Positions 33,642 through 44,425 of a stretch of 64,000 nt of DNA are shown one piece after another. The stretch is from Rehmannia glutinosa (lineage: Eukaryota > Streptophyta > Magnoliopsida > Lamiales > Orobanchaceae), in the NCBI GenBank assembly GCA_016081115.2, contig JABTTQ020001795.1:558001-622000 (forward strand), in the 5' to 3' direction. How positions within the stretch are numbered: the first letter of the stretch is position 1; the number at the start of each line of letters is the position of its first letter. The translations under genes and the position numbers were made by a program. The notes beneath the pieces are model-generated. The model saw only the letters and a list, made by a program, of their open reading frames with translations, searched no databases and was not told where the DNA came from.

Positions 33642-34313
33642 GTGAATTTGGAAAAGAGATCTTCAAGCAATGAAGTGTCTCAAAAATCCAAAACTCCAAA
33701 TGATGCACACACACTCAGTCAAAAGCACAATCACAAGCAAACTGGCCTTGGTTATAAAGGAAAAGGAAAACAACCAGTCAAGTGCGCTGAAAGGACAGCT
33801 GAGAAGAAATTCAGTCGAGTTCCTCAGCAAACTCCAAACAGAAAGTACTCTGTAAAGAAGAAACAGAGCTACCAAAAATCCCAGAAAATCTATAAGAAAA
33901 AACCATATGATGGGAATGGTAGAAAATATCCAAGTCAAGCTGATTGGAATGATGTGAATTATCAGCAAAAACCTATGGAATACACGCCCAAATGGCAAAG
34001 GCCCAGACCTCAGCAGAGGCCATTCCAAAGGTCTAAGAGCTTTCATCAGCACACATATACACCTAGGCACTACACTCAGAAATATCACAACTACCCAAAG
34101 AAGGCAATTGCTAGAACACACATACAGGCATACAGACAAAAGGGACAGCTGTATGAACCTAGAACTCCCAAGCAACTTGTCAAGATTAATTATGATTATG
34201 GCACTGATAGATGGCAACCCCTTAGAGTCAGATCATTTGGCTATAAGTTGATTGGATCATCTTACAATTCTAACCCCTCAGGACCCAGGCAAGTATGTGT
34301 ACCTAAAACTTAA
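33642..34313 (+). pseudogene. Copia-I basic region between gag and protease
   Basis: 223 codons, strongly basic and Gln/Tyr/Pro-rich (HNHKQTGLGYKGKGKQPV, PKWQRPRPQQRPFQRSKSFH), probably disordered and RNA-binding. The same region occurs in copia-III at 48227-48511 plus 50014-50400. Ends with a stop just before the protease frame. Confidence 0.7.
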
Positions 34314-34322
34314 ATTCCTTGA

Positions 34323-34580
34323 TTGCAGGTTCAAGGAACAATCGAGTGCCAAGGAACCTGGTACATGGATAGTGGTCATTCCGGACACATGACAGAAACA
34401 AGAAAAATCTGTCAAAATTCAAGGAAGTCAAAGGAGCAAAAGTCATATTTGGAGGAAATGAAGCTCAGGAGAAATAAAAGACATTGGATCCATCAAGAAA
34501 AATGGATTAGAAATCACAGAGACGTTGCATATGTTGAAGGACTCAACTTCAATTTGCTAAGCATCAACCAACTCGCGTGA
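34323..34580 (+). pseudogene. Copia-I protease and GAG-pre-integrase region
   Basis: TWYMDSGHSGHMT carries the aspartic protease Asp-Ser-Gly motif (family pattern WY.DSG.S.HMTG). The region ends with YVEGLNFNLLSINQL, the GAG-pre-integrase hallmark. The protease cleaves Gag-Pol. The segment between them is shifted, so the core is not intact. Confidence 0.8.
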
Positions 34581-35733
34581 CAAGGGTTATAATGTTGGAT
34601 TTAACATGGGTATATGCCAAATCAAGAATCTTGAATCGAATGAAATTGTGTTGCAAGGATGCGGATCAAGAACATGTACGTCGTGGATTGGTCAATCGCA
34701 ACACCCAAGACTGTCTATTATCAAAAAGTACAAATTGAATCAAGTTAATTTGGGCACAAAAAGCCGAGTCACCTGAATTTCAAAACGATTAACAAGCTTG
34801 CGTAAGTAGTCTTGTGGAAGGACTTCCGCACTCAAGATATACAAAAAGGAGAGTATATGTGACGCATGTCGAAGGGAAAACAAATCAAATCATCATTCAA
34901 AGAAAAGACATGCCCATCTTCAACAAGAATATTGCATCGCTACATATGGATCTATTTGGCCCAAAGTGGAACCAAAGCTAGCATAAGTGGGAAGAAATAT
35001 ACCTTGGTGGTAGTAGATAACTACTCAAGATATACATGGACAATATTCATGTGTAAGAAGAAAGAAACTCTGAGAAAAACTACCACGGTGATGAAGAGAA
35101 TTCAAAATGAGAAAAGCCAAACCATTATCAAAATAAGATCGAGACAGGATGAGGAACCGAGTTTGTCAATGGAATAATAACTCGATTGTATTGAAAATGG
35201 TATTGGTCATGAACTATCTCTGCAGCAAGGACTCCACAAAGAATGGAGTTGCGAGAAAGAAGGAATAGAACTCTCAAAGAAGCAACAAGGACCATGTTAG
35301 TGAAGGGGGTTACCAAAAAGATTTTGGGTCAAGCAATCAACACACTCGCTACAATCAAAACAGATGTATGATAAACAGACGGTGACAAAGACTCCTATGA
35401 GATTTGGTCGGGAGAAAACCTAATGTTGCATATTTGAGAATATTTGGATGTAAATGCTTCATCCACAACAATGGCAAAGATAATCTAAAGGCGTTTGATG
35501 CTAAAGCTGATGAAGGTATTTTCTTGGGATACTCAACTGAAAGCAAAGCCTACAAAATACTCAACAAGAGGACTATGGTTACAGAGGAATCCATCCATGT
35601 GGTGTTCGATGAACCAAATGTTAATGGAGGAAACATAGAAGAATCAACTGACAAGCCAAATCAACCCACCATGCAGAAGAGTCCCTATCTTTCAAGCCGA
35701 AATGGAATTGTAAACTCGAAGAAGATGAGATAG
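34581..35733 (+). pseudogene. Copia-I integrase, fragmented
   Basis: The frame 34866-35177 has GKKYTLVVVDNYSRYTWTIF and KRIQNEKSQTIIKI, from the catalytic core (DDE family). The Asp of VVVD is present, while the RSDRGTEF part is garbled (RSRQDEEP). The frame 35404-35733 has PNVAYLRIFGCKCFIH and EGIFLGYSTESKAYKI, the integrase-RT connection. The integrase zinc-finger area at 34600-34860 is broken. Confidence 0.8.
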
Positions 35734-37020
35734 CTGAATCTCAAAACAATTTGGAAAATTTGACTAAGTGATTACGAGAGAGTCGATCACAACAACTCAC
35801 CGCAAGACAATCAATCCAACTAACCTACTCCAACCCGATGTAAGATGGCCGAGAGACTATCCACGTAACTTGTCATTGGAGATATAAGAGAAGGTGTAAA
35901 AACAAGATCCAGAACTCAACATGAAGCTATGTTCACATGCTTCATCTCACAAATAGAGCCCAAAGATGTGTCACAAGCATTAGATGACACACATTGGATT
36001 CAAGCTATGCAAGAGAACTGAATCAGTTTGAAAGAAATAAAGTTTGGGAATTAGTTCAAAGACCCACACATCAAAATGTTATTGGCACTAAATGGGTGTT
36101 CAGAAATAAGATGAACGAGGAAGGTTCTGTGGTAAGAAACAAATCAAGATTAGTAGCGAAAGGATATTGCCAAGAAGAAGGGATAGATTTTGATGAAACA
36201 TTTGCCCTCGTAGCAAGATTGGAAGCTATAAGGATGTTTCTTGCCTATGCGACTCACAAGAATTTCATTGTATATTAAATGGATGTAAAAAGTGCATTCC
36301 TAAATGGTTTCTTTGGAAGAAGAAGTGTATGTTGAACAACCTCAGGATTTGAGCGTAAGACTCTTGGAGATAAGGTATACAAACTCAAGAAAGCTCTGTA
36401 TGGATTGAAACAGGCACCCGAGCATGGTATGATACTTTGTCACAATTCCTAATCGAAAATGGATTCACAAAAGGAAAAGTAGATAGAACACTCTTTAATT
36501 CAAGACAAGAAGAGTATATCGCTTGTTCAAATATATGTTGATGGCATCATTTTTGGATCCACAAACAAAGAGCTATGTGAAAAATTTTCAAACCTCATGC
36601 AAAGCAAATTTGAAATGAGCATGATGGGAGAGCCGACATTTTTCCTTGGACTTCAAGTGAAACAAGTGAAGGATGGAACCTTCATAAGTCAAACAAAATA
36701 CACCAGAGATTTAATGAAGAAATTTGGTATGGAGGAGAAGTCTTCTCGTGAAAATACCAATGAATACATCTGTCACAAAATGGACGTGGATGCGGATGGC
36801 AAGTCTCAGTAGATCAAACAAGATACTGAGCACTTATGGATCATTGCTCTATCTCACGGCCAGCGTGCCAGGCATCACCTTTCTTTGTAGGTATATGTGC
36901 AAGATTTCAATCTGCTCCAAAAGAGAGCCATATGACAAAGCAACTAAGAGAATCTTGAGATACTTGAAAGGAAGCCAAGAAGTTGGCTTATGGTATCCAA
37001 AGGAAGGGGATTCAAGCTAA
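35734..37020 (+). pseudogene. Copia-I reverse transcriptase, fragmented
   Basis: The frame 35994-36278 has GTKWVFRNKMNEEGSVVRNK and LVAKGYCQEEGIDFDETFAL. MDVKSAFLNG (36280-36310) and LKKALYGLKQAP follow in shifting phase. The active site at 36534-36545 reads YVDG instead of YVDD, which removes a catalytic Asp. Then FEMSMMGEPTFFLGLQVKQV (36597 on) and AYGSLLYLT-like sequence (36833) lead to RNase H. Several frameshifts. Confidence 0.85.
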
Positions 37021-37474
37021 TTGGCTATTCGGACTCGACTATCTTTGGATGCGAGTTGACAGAAAAGCACCTCGAGGCACATGTCAAATGCTTGAAACAG
37101 TGATTTCTGGTTTAGCAAGAAGCAAAATTCAATAGCTACCTCTACAAACGAGAATACATAGGCTGCGGGCAATTGTTGTGCCCAAGTCCTATGGATGAGA
37201 CAAAGGTGAGAGACTATGAAGTTGAGGAAAAGGAAATTCCAATCATGTGTGGTAACACAAGTGCAATTGCAATCACTCAAAATCTCGTGTTGCACTCAAG
37301 AACAAAGCATATCGATGTCGATATCACTTCATAAGAGATCATGTTGAAAAGAAGGACATCATCTTAGAATACATCTCAACTGACAAACAATTGGCTGACA
37401 TCTTCACAAAACCATTATGTGAGTCAAGATTTGAAGAACTCAAGCATGAGTTAGGGTTAATTGAGCTGAGTTAA
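37021..37474 (+). pseudogene. Copia-I RNase H, fragmented
   Basis: Recognisable by alignment with 60000-60475: WFSKKQNSIA, then garbled TTEAEY, NTSAIAITQNLVLHSRTKHI, KKDIILEYISTDKQLADIFT and KPLCESRFEELKHELGLIEL. Differences from copia-III fall mostly at CAG/CTG. Confidence 0.8.
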
Positions 37475-38037
37475 CACTCAGAAGACTCAAATAAAAGAAA
37501 TGAAACACAAAAAGGGAAAAAAGAGTGAACTCACAAATCGCCTAAGTAAATCATTTATATCGGAAAAGAAACTGACTACACCGAGTCAGTCGGTGATATT
37601 TGAGTCACTAAGAGAACTGTGAGAAGAAGAGTTAAATCAGCTAAGGGATAAGCTGAGTCATTTATGAGCAAAGTGACAAAAACGCAGTCGTTTTTACTAA
37701 GCGGGAATGTTTTTAAGAATGACGTCAACATAATGATGATGTGTACAGACAAAAAGCTGCACACCAAGCTTATGATTGGATATAAATGCTGCCGCATTAA
37801 ATACGAGACATTAAATGCTAAATCGGCGTGCAAAATCTAAGCCGTTGATTTCGATCACATTTCAAAAACCACCCGCACGTCCTTTCAGAAACCATACTTA
37901 CCCCATTTTCGTCTGTCTTCTCTCACATATCACCAAAATGGTTCATTTCTATCTCAGAAGCAAAGGCGAAACTCTCTCAAAACCCTCTCTGTATTCAAAG
38001 CAAATTTCTAAGTTTCTTTTAAGTGAAATCCTGAAAA
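37475..38037 (+). promoter_or_regulatory. Copia-I spacer between pol and the post-pol ORF
   Basis: 563 bp without a gene. It contains the palindrome TGACGTCA (37720-37727), a bZIP-type binding sequence, and GATTGGATATAAATGCTGCC (37767) shared with copia-III and copia-C. The TATATA box of the other two copies is degraded here. Confidence 0.4.
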
Positions 38038-41000
38038 ATGGCGTCAACCTATGATTTTGTCAAGCTAGGAAAACAAATCCACACAGGGTCAACTGTGGAT
38101 TTCGAGGGCATGGTCAAACAGGGGTCCGATGACGCCCTCATAAAGAAAATTGCTGAAAAGCTCGAAACGTCAGGGCTGAAACCATTTCTGACGTTGGAAT
38201 ATCCAATGACCTATGTGGAGGAGGTCGCACAATTCTACGTGAACGCTGAGATTCACGACGAAGGGATAAAGTCATCTGTTCACGGAAAGAAGTTCACCAT
38301 CTCTGCCAAGGATATGGCTGAACACGCTTACTACCGACGGAAGGAGCATCAAAAATCAACGGTGATGTAAACCTGTTTGCTTTGCTTGGAAGGAAATAGC
38401 CAAGCCCGACTATGCTGGTAAAATAGTTTACACAACAAACAAGAGGCTGCTGAAGGAGGACTACCACAAACTATTGGACATAGTTGCCAAATGCATAGAC
38501 ATCAAATTTGGTAGCTTTGACCAACTGTCGAAAGCAAAGCTGATCGTAATGGCTGCGATCATCGAAGAAACGAAAATAAACTGGGTTGAGTTTGTTTACA
38601 GCAGACTCTGCCAGAACGTAGGGAACAAATCCTTCAAAGAAGATGGTGCATTTGGAGGATCCCTAGGATATGGCCTGGTGATTGGCCGGCTGATGGAGGT
38701 GAAAGGAGTCCCCCTTAGACATGGAAATGCTTTCCATGTAAACAAGAGGATGTTCAGATCAAACCTCTCTGGCGCACAAAAGAGAGCCTACGCCAAAAGA
38801 ACTGACACGAGTGAGGGGAATCGGTGACTCAAGATACAAATTGCTTTCCTCTCCACCAAAGAAGAAAGTTGCCCCGCTGGTGCTAAGAAGATCACGCTCC
38901 CGCAAAGAAAGAAAAACAAACCTGCTCCCGCCCCTCGCAGCCGAGTCACCGCCCCCCGCAGTCGAGTCACACCGCCCCGCGGCCGTGTCTCCGCCTCAAA
39001 AGAAGAGCGGTCGAGAAGGACTCACAAATACCTTATCCGATCGTCAAAAAGAGGAGAACGATAAGCCAAGACGGCCGGCTCCTCGGAAGAAAAAACACCA
39101 AAGACGCCCCCGCCGCCAAGACTCGAGAAGACACTATCTCTAAACCAAAAATTCCCTCGGTACAAACTAAGAGAGACGATGACGAATCATCAAGCACCGA
39201 GCTTGAGAAACCGGTGAGTCGAGTCACCACTCTGTTGGAGAAGATACAGAGACTACCGGAGAAGTAGAATCTCCGGATGTTATTGATGAAATCGCTAAGT
39301 CTGCTGAAGAAGGCGATCAGCAGAGGCAACTCAAGACACGGTTTGTAGTTCACACAGCTGAGACACAAGAAGAAGATGATGGAGATGATAGTGATGTGGT
39401 AATCCTATCCCCACTTTATCCAGACATTCAAAATCGTCTGCGAGAGTGGAGGACGTGGAAGTTGGGTCCATCCAGGGAACAGTTCCAACGGCCCGAGTTC
39501 ATCGAAGAAGAAGAGGAACTGCTGAACTTCCTTGGACTGACCTCTGTGATCCCAGCTCTAGATGAAGAAAACTGCAAAGATATCCTGCAGATCTTCAAGG
39601 ATAAGGAGAAGGAGAAACTGGCAGAGGAAGCTGAGGCACGAGAGAAGGCCAGCATCTGCCCTCTCACTGGCACCATAGAACATACACATTCTCACTTCGA
39701 TATTTTATCAGAAAGTGATGACGATTTGGACCCTGCTGCTGCTACAGAAGAGTTGCAAATGCAGCAAGCAATGCATGAGTCCAGGATTCTTCATGAGAAG
39801 AGCATGATGGAGGGACTAGGAGAGTCCTCCAAAACACAGCTAGAAATCGATCCAATGGGAGTGGTTCAAAGAAATCGCCACCGTTGTTCCGCTACCACTT
39901 GACTCAATCTGAAGAAGGAAATGAGAGAACTGGCGATGAAACTGGGATAGTGGGGACCCCAGTCGAGCCAACCCCTATTGAAGGTGTTTTACCACCTGCC
40001 CCAACGGCTGAACAATCAGTAAATACAGCCGGGAGTTTGGAGACGAGTGATCCCATTCCAAGTCACTCACTCGGTGGTGCGCAACCGAGGGGAAACTCCT
40101 CCACTGCGGCAAGAAGGTCGGAGGATCTGCAGATGACTCCACAACGAATCTAGGAGGCAAAGTAGAGAAAATACAAACACAAGAAGAACGAGCAAGTTGC
40201 CATCAACGAAGCTCGAGGCGATTGAGACTGTCTCGGTGAGGTGCGAACTACTCGAAGGCTAATGGCTAATGACGCGCCGATGCAATCGAGGCACATGATG
40301 GAATGTACGGGAGTTAACACTGGCGATGAAAGTGCAATCCATGGGGTTGAGACTCCAATGGATGCCACCACGAAGACCCTATAACGGTGACACTGTCGAA
40401 AGGGAGGTCAGGCCTCGCTGCAGATTGAGATCGGGAGGTAATGAAGGCCAACGGGAGGTTGAGACTTCCCGGGTAACGAGTGAAGTCAAGAGAACATCCC
40501 TCCGCTATCATTGATCCATCCGAAAAAGGAGATAGGTGCACTTCATGATTCCCAGAATAATCCTCGATGTAACCTTTCCGGGATCGGAAAGCGAAGAAGA
40601 AGTTCGAGTCATCCCCGTGATGATCCAAAAGACTCATTTGCAGATGTTCCAAGCACGAGCAAGTCCGATCCCAAGACTACTCGTCAAACCTTTAATTTTG
40701 ATGATGAGCCACCAATGGAAATCTCATCATCGTCCAATGACGCTCGATAATGCCGAGGACCGTCTACTCAATTGGAGAAACCAATTTGAGACCAACGGCT
40801 GTTGAGACAATTGAGGCTCGCAAGCAAGTCGGGTCCACTTCACAAAAGACCCCGGTGAAACAGAGTCCATCGCGCAGCTCCCCAAGCCGCAGCAGAGTTC
40901 GACTCAAAAGGAACTTCACGCGCACCGCTCATCATTGAACAAATCCCGGTTGGTGGTGATGAATCCTTTGTAGAATCATTTCCTTTCTCCCGGAGATACC

Positions 41001-42600
41001 CGACCTCCCTGAAGAGTCGAGAACGAACTAGCGCTTTCATAGACCAGCTCTGTCATTTCATCAGTACCATCGTTCGGTGACTATGACTTTGATTTTGCGT
41101 GGCCATCACCGCAATGGAAGAAACAATTTGAAGTTCGCGAGGTGTTCAAGGCATTATTTCTTTGAAATAGAACGGATGGAGAGGCATCAGCCTCTATGGA
41201 CATGAGATCGACAACAGAGATGCCAAGATGCCAACTGACGGCCGACTTGAGAGGCATAATGAAATTTAATCGGGAATGGTGGCAACAAAGAAGAAACAAT
41301 GCGTGTGGAACAAGCTAGATATTTCAGGACATTGTTCAACAAAGTCGTTGGTATGGCGAGTTGAGAATCGATGCAAAGACGAAATTGAGAGAACACATTA
41401 AGCACATGCATGAAGCTCACACGCCGAGATAAAGCTCTGCGTGAGTGAGCATAAGAGTGATCTCCTGGCGTGCGCCTGGAAGAAAATATGGATAGAAAAT
41501 TCAGCCTTCTCATGGCTGAGATGAAGCTAGTTTCAAAGCAGAGTCCAACGCCACTCGCGCTCGAATTTCGTGCCGCATCGCTGCAGCAGACTCAAGCGAG
41601 AACTCGACTATAAGCAAGCTAGACTTCCGCTACAAGTATGTTTCAGGGTTCCTCTCTCCTTTGATGATGCCAAAAAGGGGGAAGAGGAATACCTTAAAGC
41701 GCTAAAGAGATCCGAAGTGAAAAGAAGGGAGCAACTGTGAAGGGAAAGAGCGGTGAGGAAGTGTCCAAACAAAAGAAAGGAAAGTCTGTTGAGGGGGAAG
41801 GATCGAAAGATGTGACCTTGATGATTGCAAAAACCCCCAACAAGGTCTTGTCACATCGATATTATCGTAGCAAACTCCCAAATGACTCGCCACTCCAACA
41901 CTATATCTATGGCCGAAAAGAGAAAGACAATTGAAGCGAGGATGGAGGAAGTGGAAGGAAGAATGGATGCCCGAGTTATGAACATCTTGAAACAACATGG
42001 AGGCATTCCAAAGAGACAGAGACACTTATGCCATCTCGGATGTCGGGACGAGCCACGATCGTTGATGAATTTAAAACGCCGCATCGAAGGATACTTTGCA
42101 AATATGTCTATGGCTCAAGCTTGGGACTTATCTTGTTGGGAAAAGGGTCTCACGTTATGTGAAGAAGGCGACAGCAAAGCAGACTACCGCGCAAGAATCT
42201 GCTGGTCACTCATTGGAAAGAAGAAGACCCCAAGACAATACACGCCCGCAGGTAGAGGAAGAAGCGTGGTGGAGGAAGAGGTTTTAGACCTAGGCCTCCG
42301 CCCAAAAACATTGAATACGTAGATCCAGGCAAGAAAGGAGGGATCTCATGGGCTGGTCTTGACCAAGTAGCAAATTTGCAAGTGGCTAAAAGTAATGCTT
42401 GAGTATGCGAAAAGAATAGAAGAAGAAAACAAGAGACAAACTCAGCTATGGGAGGAAAGACAAGAGAGATTAAAAAGTGATGAAGCCGCCAGGAAGGCAT
42501 AGGAAAAAAGAAGAAGAAGGCGATGATGAGAAAAAGAGAAGAAGAGCGAGAAGATCTTGAACAAGATGAAAGAAGGAGACATCGAAGGAGATGAAGTGTT
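38038..42600 (+). pseudogene. Copia-I post-pol ORF, about 4.5 kb, broken
   Basis: Start MASTYDFVKLGKQIHTGST at 38038. Frames 38038-38370 and 38474-38827 carry the N-terminal domain (VEEVAQFYVNAEIHDEG, VNKRMFRSNLSGAQKRAYAK). Then come a Pro/Lys/Ala-rich region (38830-39150), an acidic stretch (39396-39902, with LREWRTWKLGPSREQFQRPE and EEEELLNFLG), a long low-complexity part with many breaks (39900-41740), and a charged coiled-coil-like end (MEEVEGRMDARVMNILKQ near 41940; EEENKRQTQLWEERQERLKS near 42420). The position after pol matches the 'envelope-like' gene of Sireviruses, but I see no clear transmembrane segment. Function unknown. Confidence 0.65.
41672..41681 (+). promoter_or_regulatory. 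Upstream polypurine tract of copia-I
   Basis: AAAAAGGGGG in TGATGCCAAAAAGGGGGAAG, the same core as the tract next to the 3' LTR. Repeated PPTs are known in Sireviruses. Confidence 0.5.
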
Positions 42601-42850
42601 TTTGTCCACCCTTCATGTATTTTATTATGTAAATACATAATATGTAAGTCTTCCGCAATAAAGCTATAAATTCTTTATTTTTTTTGTAGACAAATGTTTG
42701 CTCGATACACCTTTGTGTGATTGTGTAAAAGAACAAGAATGTTATGATCAATAAAAGGATTGATTCTACGCATACATTCTATGTGAATACACTATCTCGT
42801 ATGTATCTTTGCTATTTACATTTTTGAATGGTTTAAGTTTTGGCATCATC

Positions 42851-42864
42851 AAAAAGGGGGAAAT
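42851..42864 (+). promoter_or_regulatory. Copia-I polypurine tract
   Basis: AAAAAGGGGGAAAT directly before the 3' LTR. It primes plus-strand DNA synthesis. Confidence 0.8.
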
Positions 42865-44425
42865 TGTTGGGAAATTTATTGTTTAGATTTTGATGAATGC
42901 CATGTAAAACTTAGAATAGGAAGTTGGCACCCCATTTTTGTTGTAAATCGCTTTGTAATAAATAAATGGGTCAAGCCGAGTTAAGTCGGCTATGCCCAAA
43001 CATGCAAGAAGACAATCGGAGACTAGAAGGAAGACTCATTGCGAGACAGTGAGTATGGCAAAGAAGAGTAGACGGGAACTCTATCAAGGAGCGGTGAGAT
43101 ACGGTGAGTGGAGTATCGGTCAAGTCAACTCAAGAAAAGCCAAGTCTCAAGTTGAAGTGACATAAGAGTCATCCATGATTGGAAGCGACTCTAAGTCACC
43201 TGGGGAAAGCAAGGAAATGCAATCAAGTCGAGATAATCGAAAAAGATCCGTTGCACATAAATCAAGAGAATTACCTAAACAAGTAATATCTCCATACAAC
43301 CTTTCTCGAAGTGCTCACCCCGGTAAGCGTGCAAAAGGAATAAACCAATGGGAAGCACTACACCGTGTTAGAACTACGAAAAGGTGAAGAACAATTCATA
43401 CGAGGAAATGGCAATTCCAAGGATCGCAACAAGACAAGCCAACGATCGCAAGTGACTTTCAAAAATAAGCCTATCTCTTCAACGGGCGATTTTTGAAAGA
43501 TCACTATAAAAGGCCGAGGAATGACTCGAGAGCAAGTGACCGTAACCAAAAACATTCAAGCAATTATTAGAATCGTAAACCCGAAATATTCTCAAGTTAT
43601 TAAACTCTCAATCCTCAAGCCTACACTACGAAGAACATCAATCCAACACTCACTGTGAAGGAAAGATAACTTCAATCAGTTGAAGAGAAAATCTTGAAAA
43701 ATCAAGGGGTCTACATTCCTCGAAGGATTGTAGGAAGGTTCAAGGTCGAACCAAGTCTTGAGCTTTTGGAGGGCTTCGTGATCAAATCCAAAAAGCTTGA
43801 GCAAGTGAGTCAGTAGTAGCAAGGGTATTGCCCTGTGAAGAAGCCGAGTCACACGAGAAGCCTTGGTGAGTGATCAAGGCGTCTCGGATCGAGTCCCAAA
43901 GGATCAAGTCATTTGTGTGATCAAGACTTGTATCCGGACATTACCACTTTGTATCGATCAATACCTAGTGGATTTCTCCGGGAGTTGGAGAAGAGAGGAG
44001 TAGAAGAATTACCCCATCTTCGAACCTCTATAAAAATCTTATTGTGTCATTTACATTTCAAAGACTTAAATTCCCGCACTATATTTGCTTAATTTCTGTG
44101 ACATATTTTCTATCCATTAGATAATTTCTAAGTACTAAATCAAGCTTTAAATCTCTACTTAACCAAACTTAAGGGTGTTAAGTCTTTCATTTGAAAACAA
44201 ACTACGATTGAGTTAATTTAGTCTTAACAATTTGAGTTATTCCATCAACAAACTCGGTTGAGTCTGTTGAGAGACTAACTCTCTTGATTAACTAAATTGG
44301 TGTCATCACAAGGACACGGTGAGTAACATCAACTCGAAATTTAAAAAGGACTAAATAGAAAAAGTTGGTAAGGTTTATTCAACCCCCCCTTCTAAACCTT
44401 ACACCCACACCCCTTGGGACCTACA
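42865..44425 (+). repeat. Copia-I 3' LTR
   Basis: 1561 bp, same ends as the 5' LTR. TATA box at 43503-43512. Several CAGCTG sites of the 5' LTR read CGGTG here (for example 44324). Confidence 0.9.

Larger units (their letters stand above)
30340..44425 (+). mobile_element. Copia-I: full-length Sirevirus-like Ty1-copia retrotransposon, decayed
   Basis: 14086 bp with two LTRs (30340-31867, 42865-44425), a perfect target duplication AACTT (30335-30339, 44426-44430), an iMet PBS, gag, protease, integrase, RT and RNase H in copia order, a very long post-pol ORF, and repeated polypurine tracts. Post-pol ORF and multiple PPTs are known features of the Sirevirus lineage. Every coding part carries frameshifts or stops, many next to CAG/CTG, so the element is inactive as written. 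Confidence 0.9.

Noticed and set aside
33663..34217. 184-codon frame on the minus strand with hydrophobic segments
   Set aside because: Antisense of the basic gag region of copia-I; the same shadow appears at 48248-48481 and 50107-50304.
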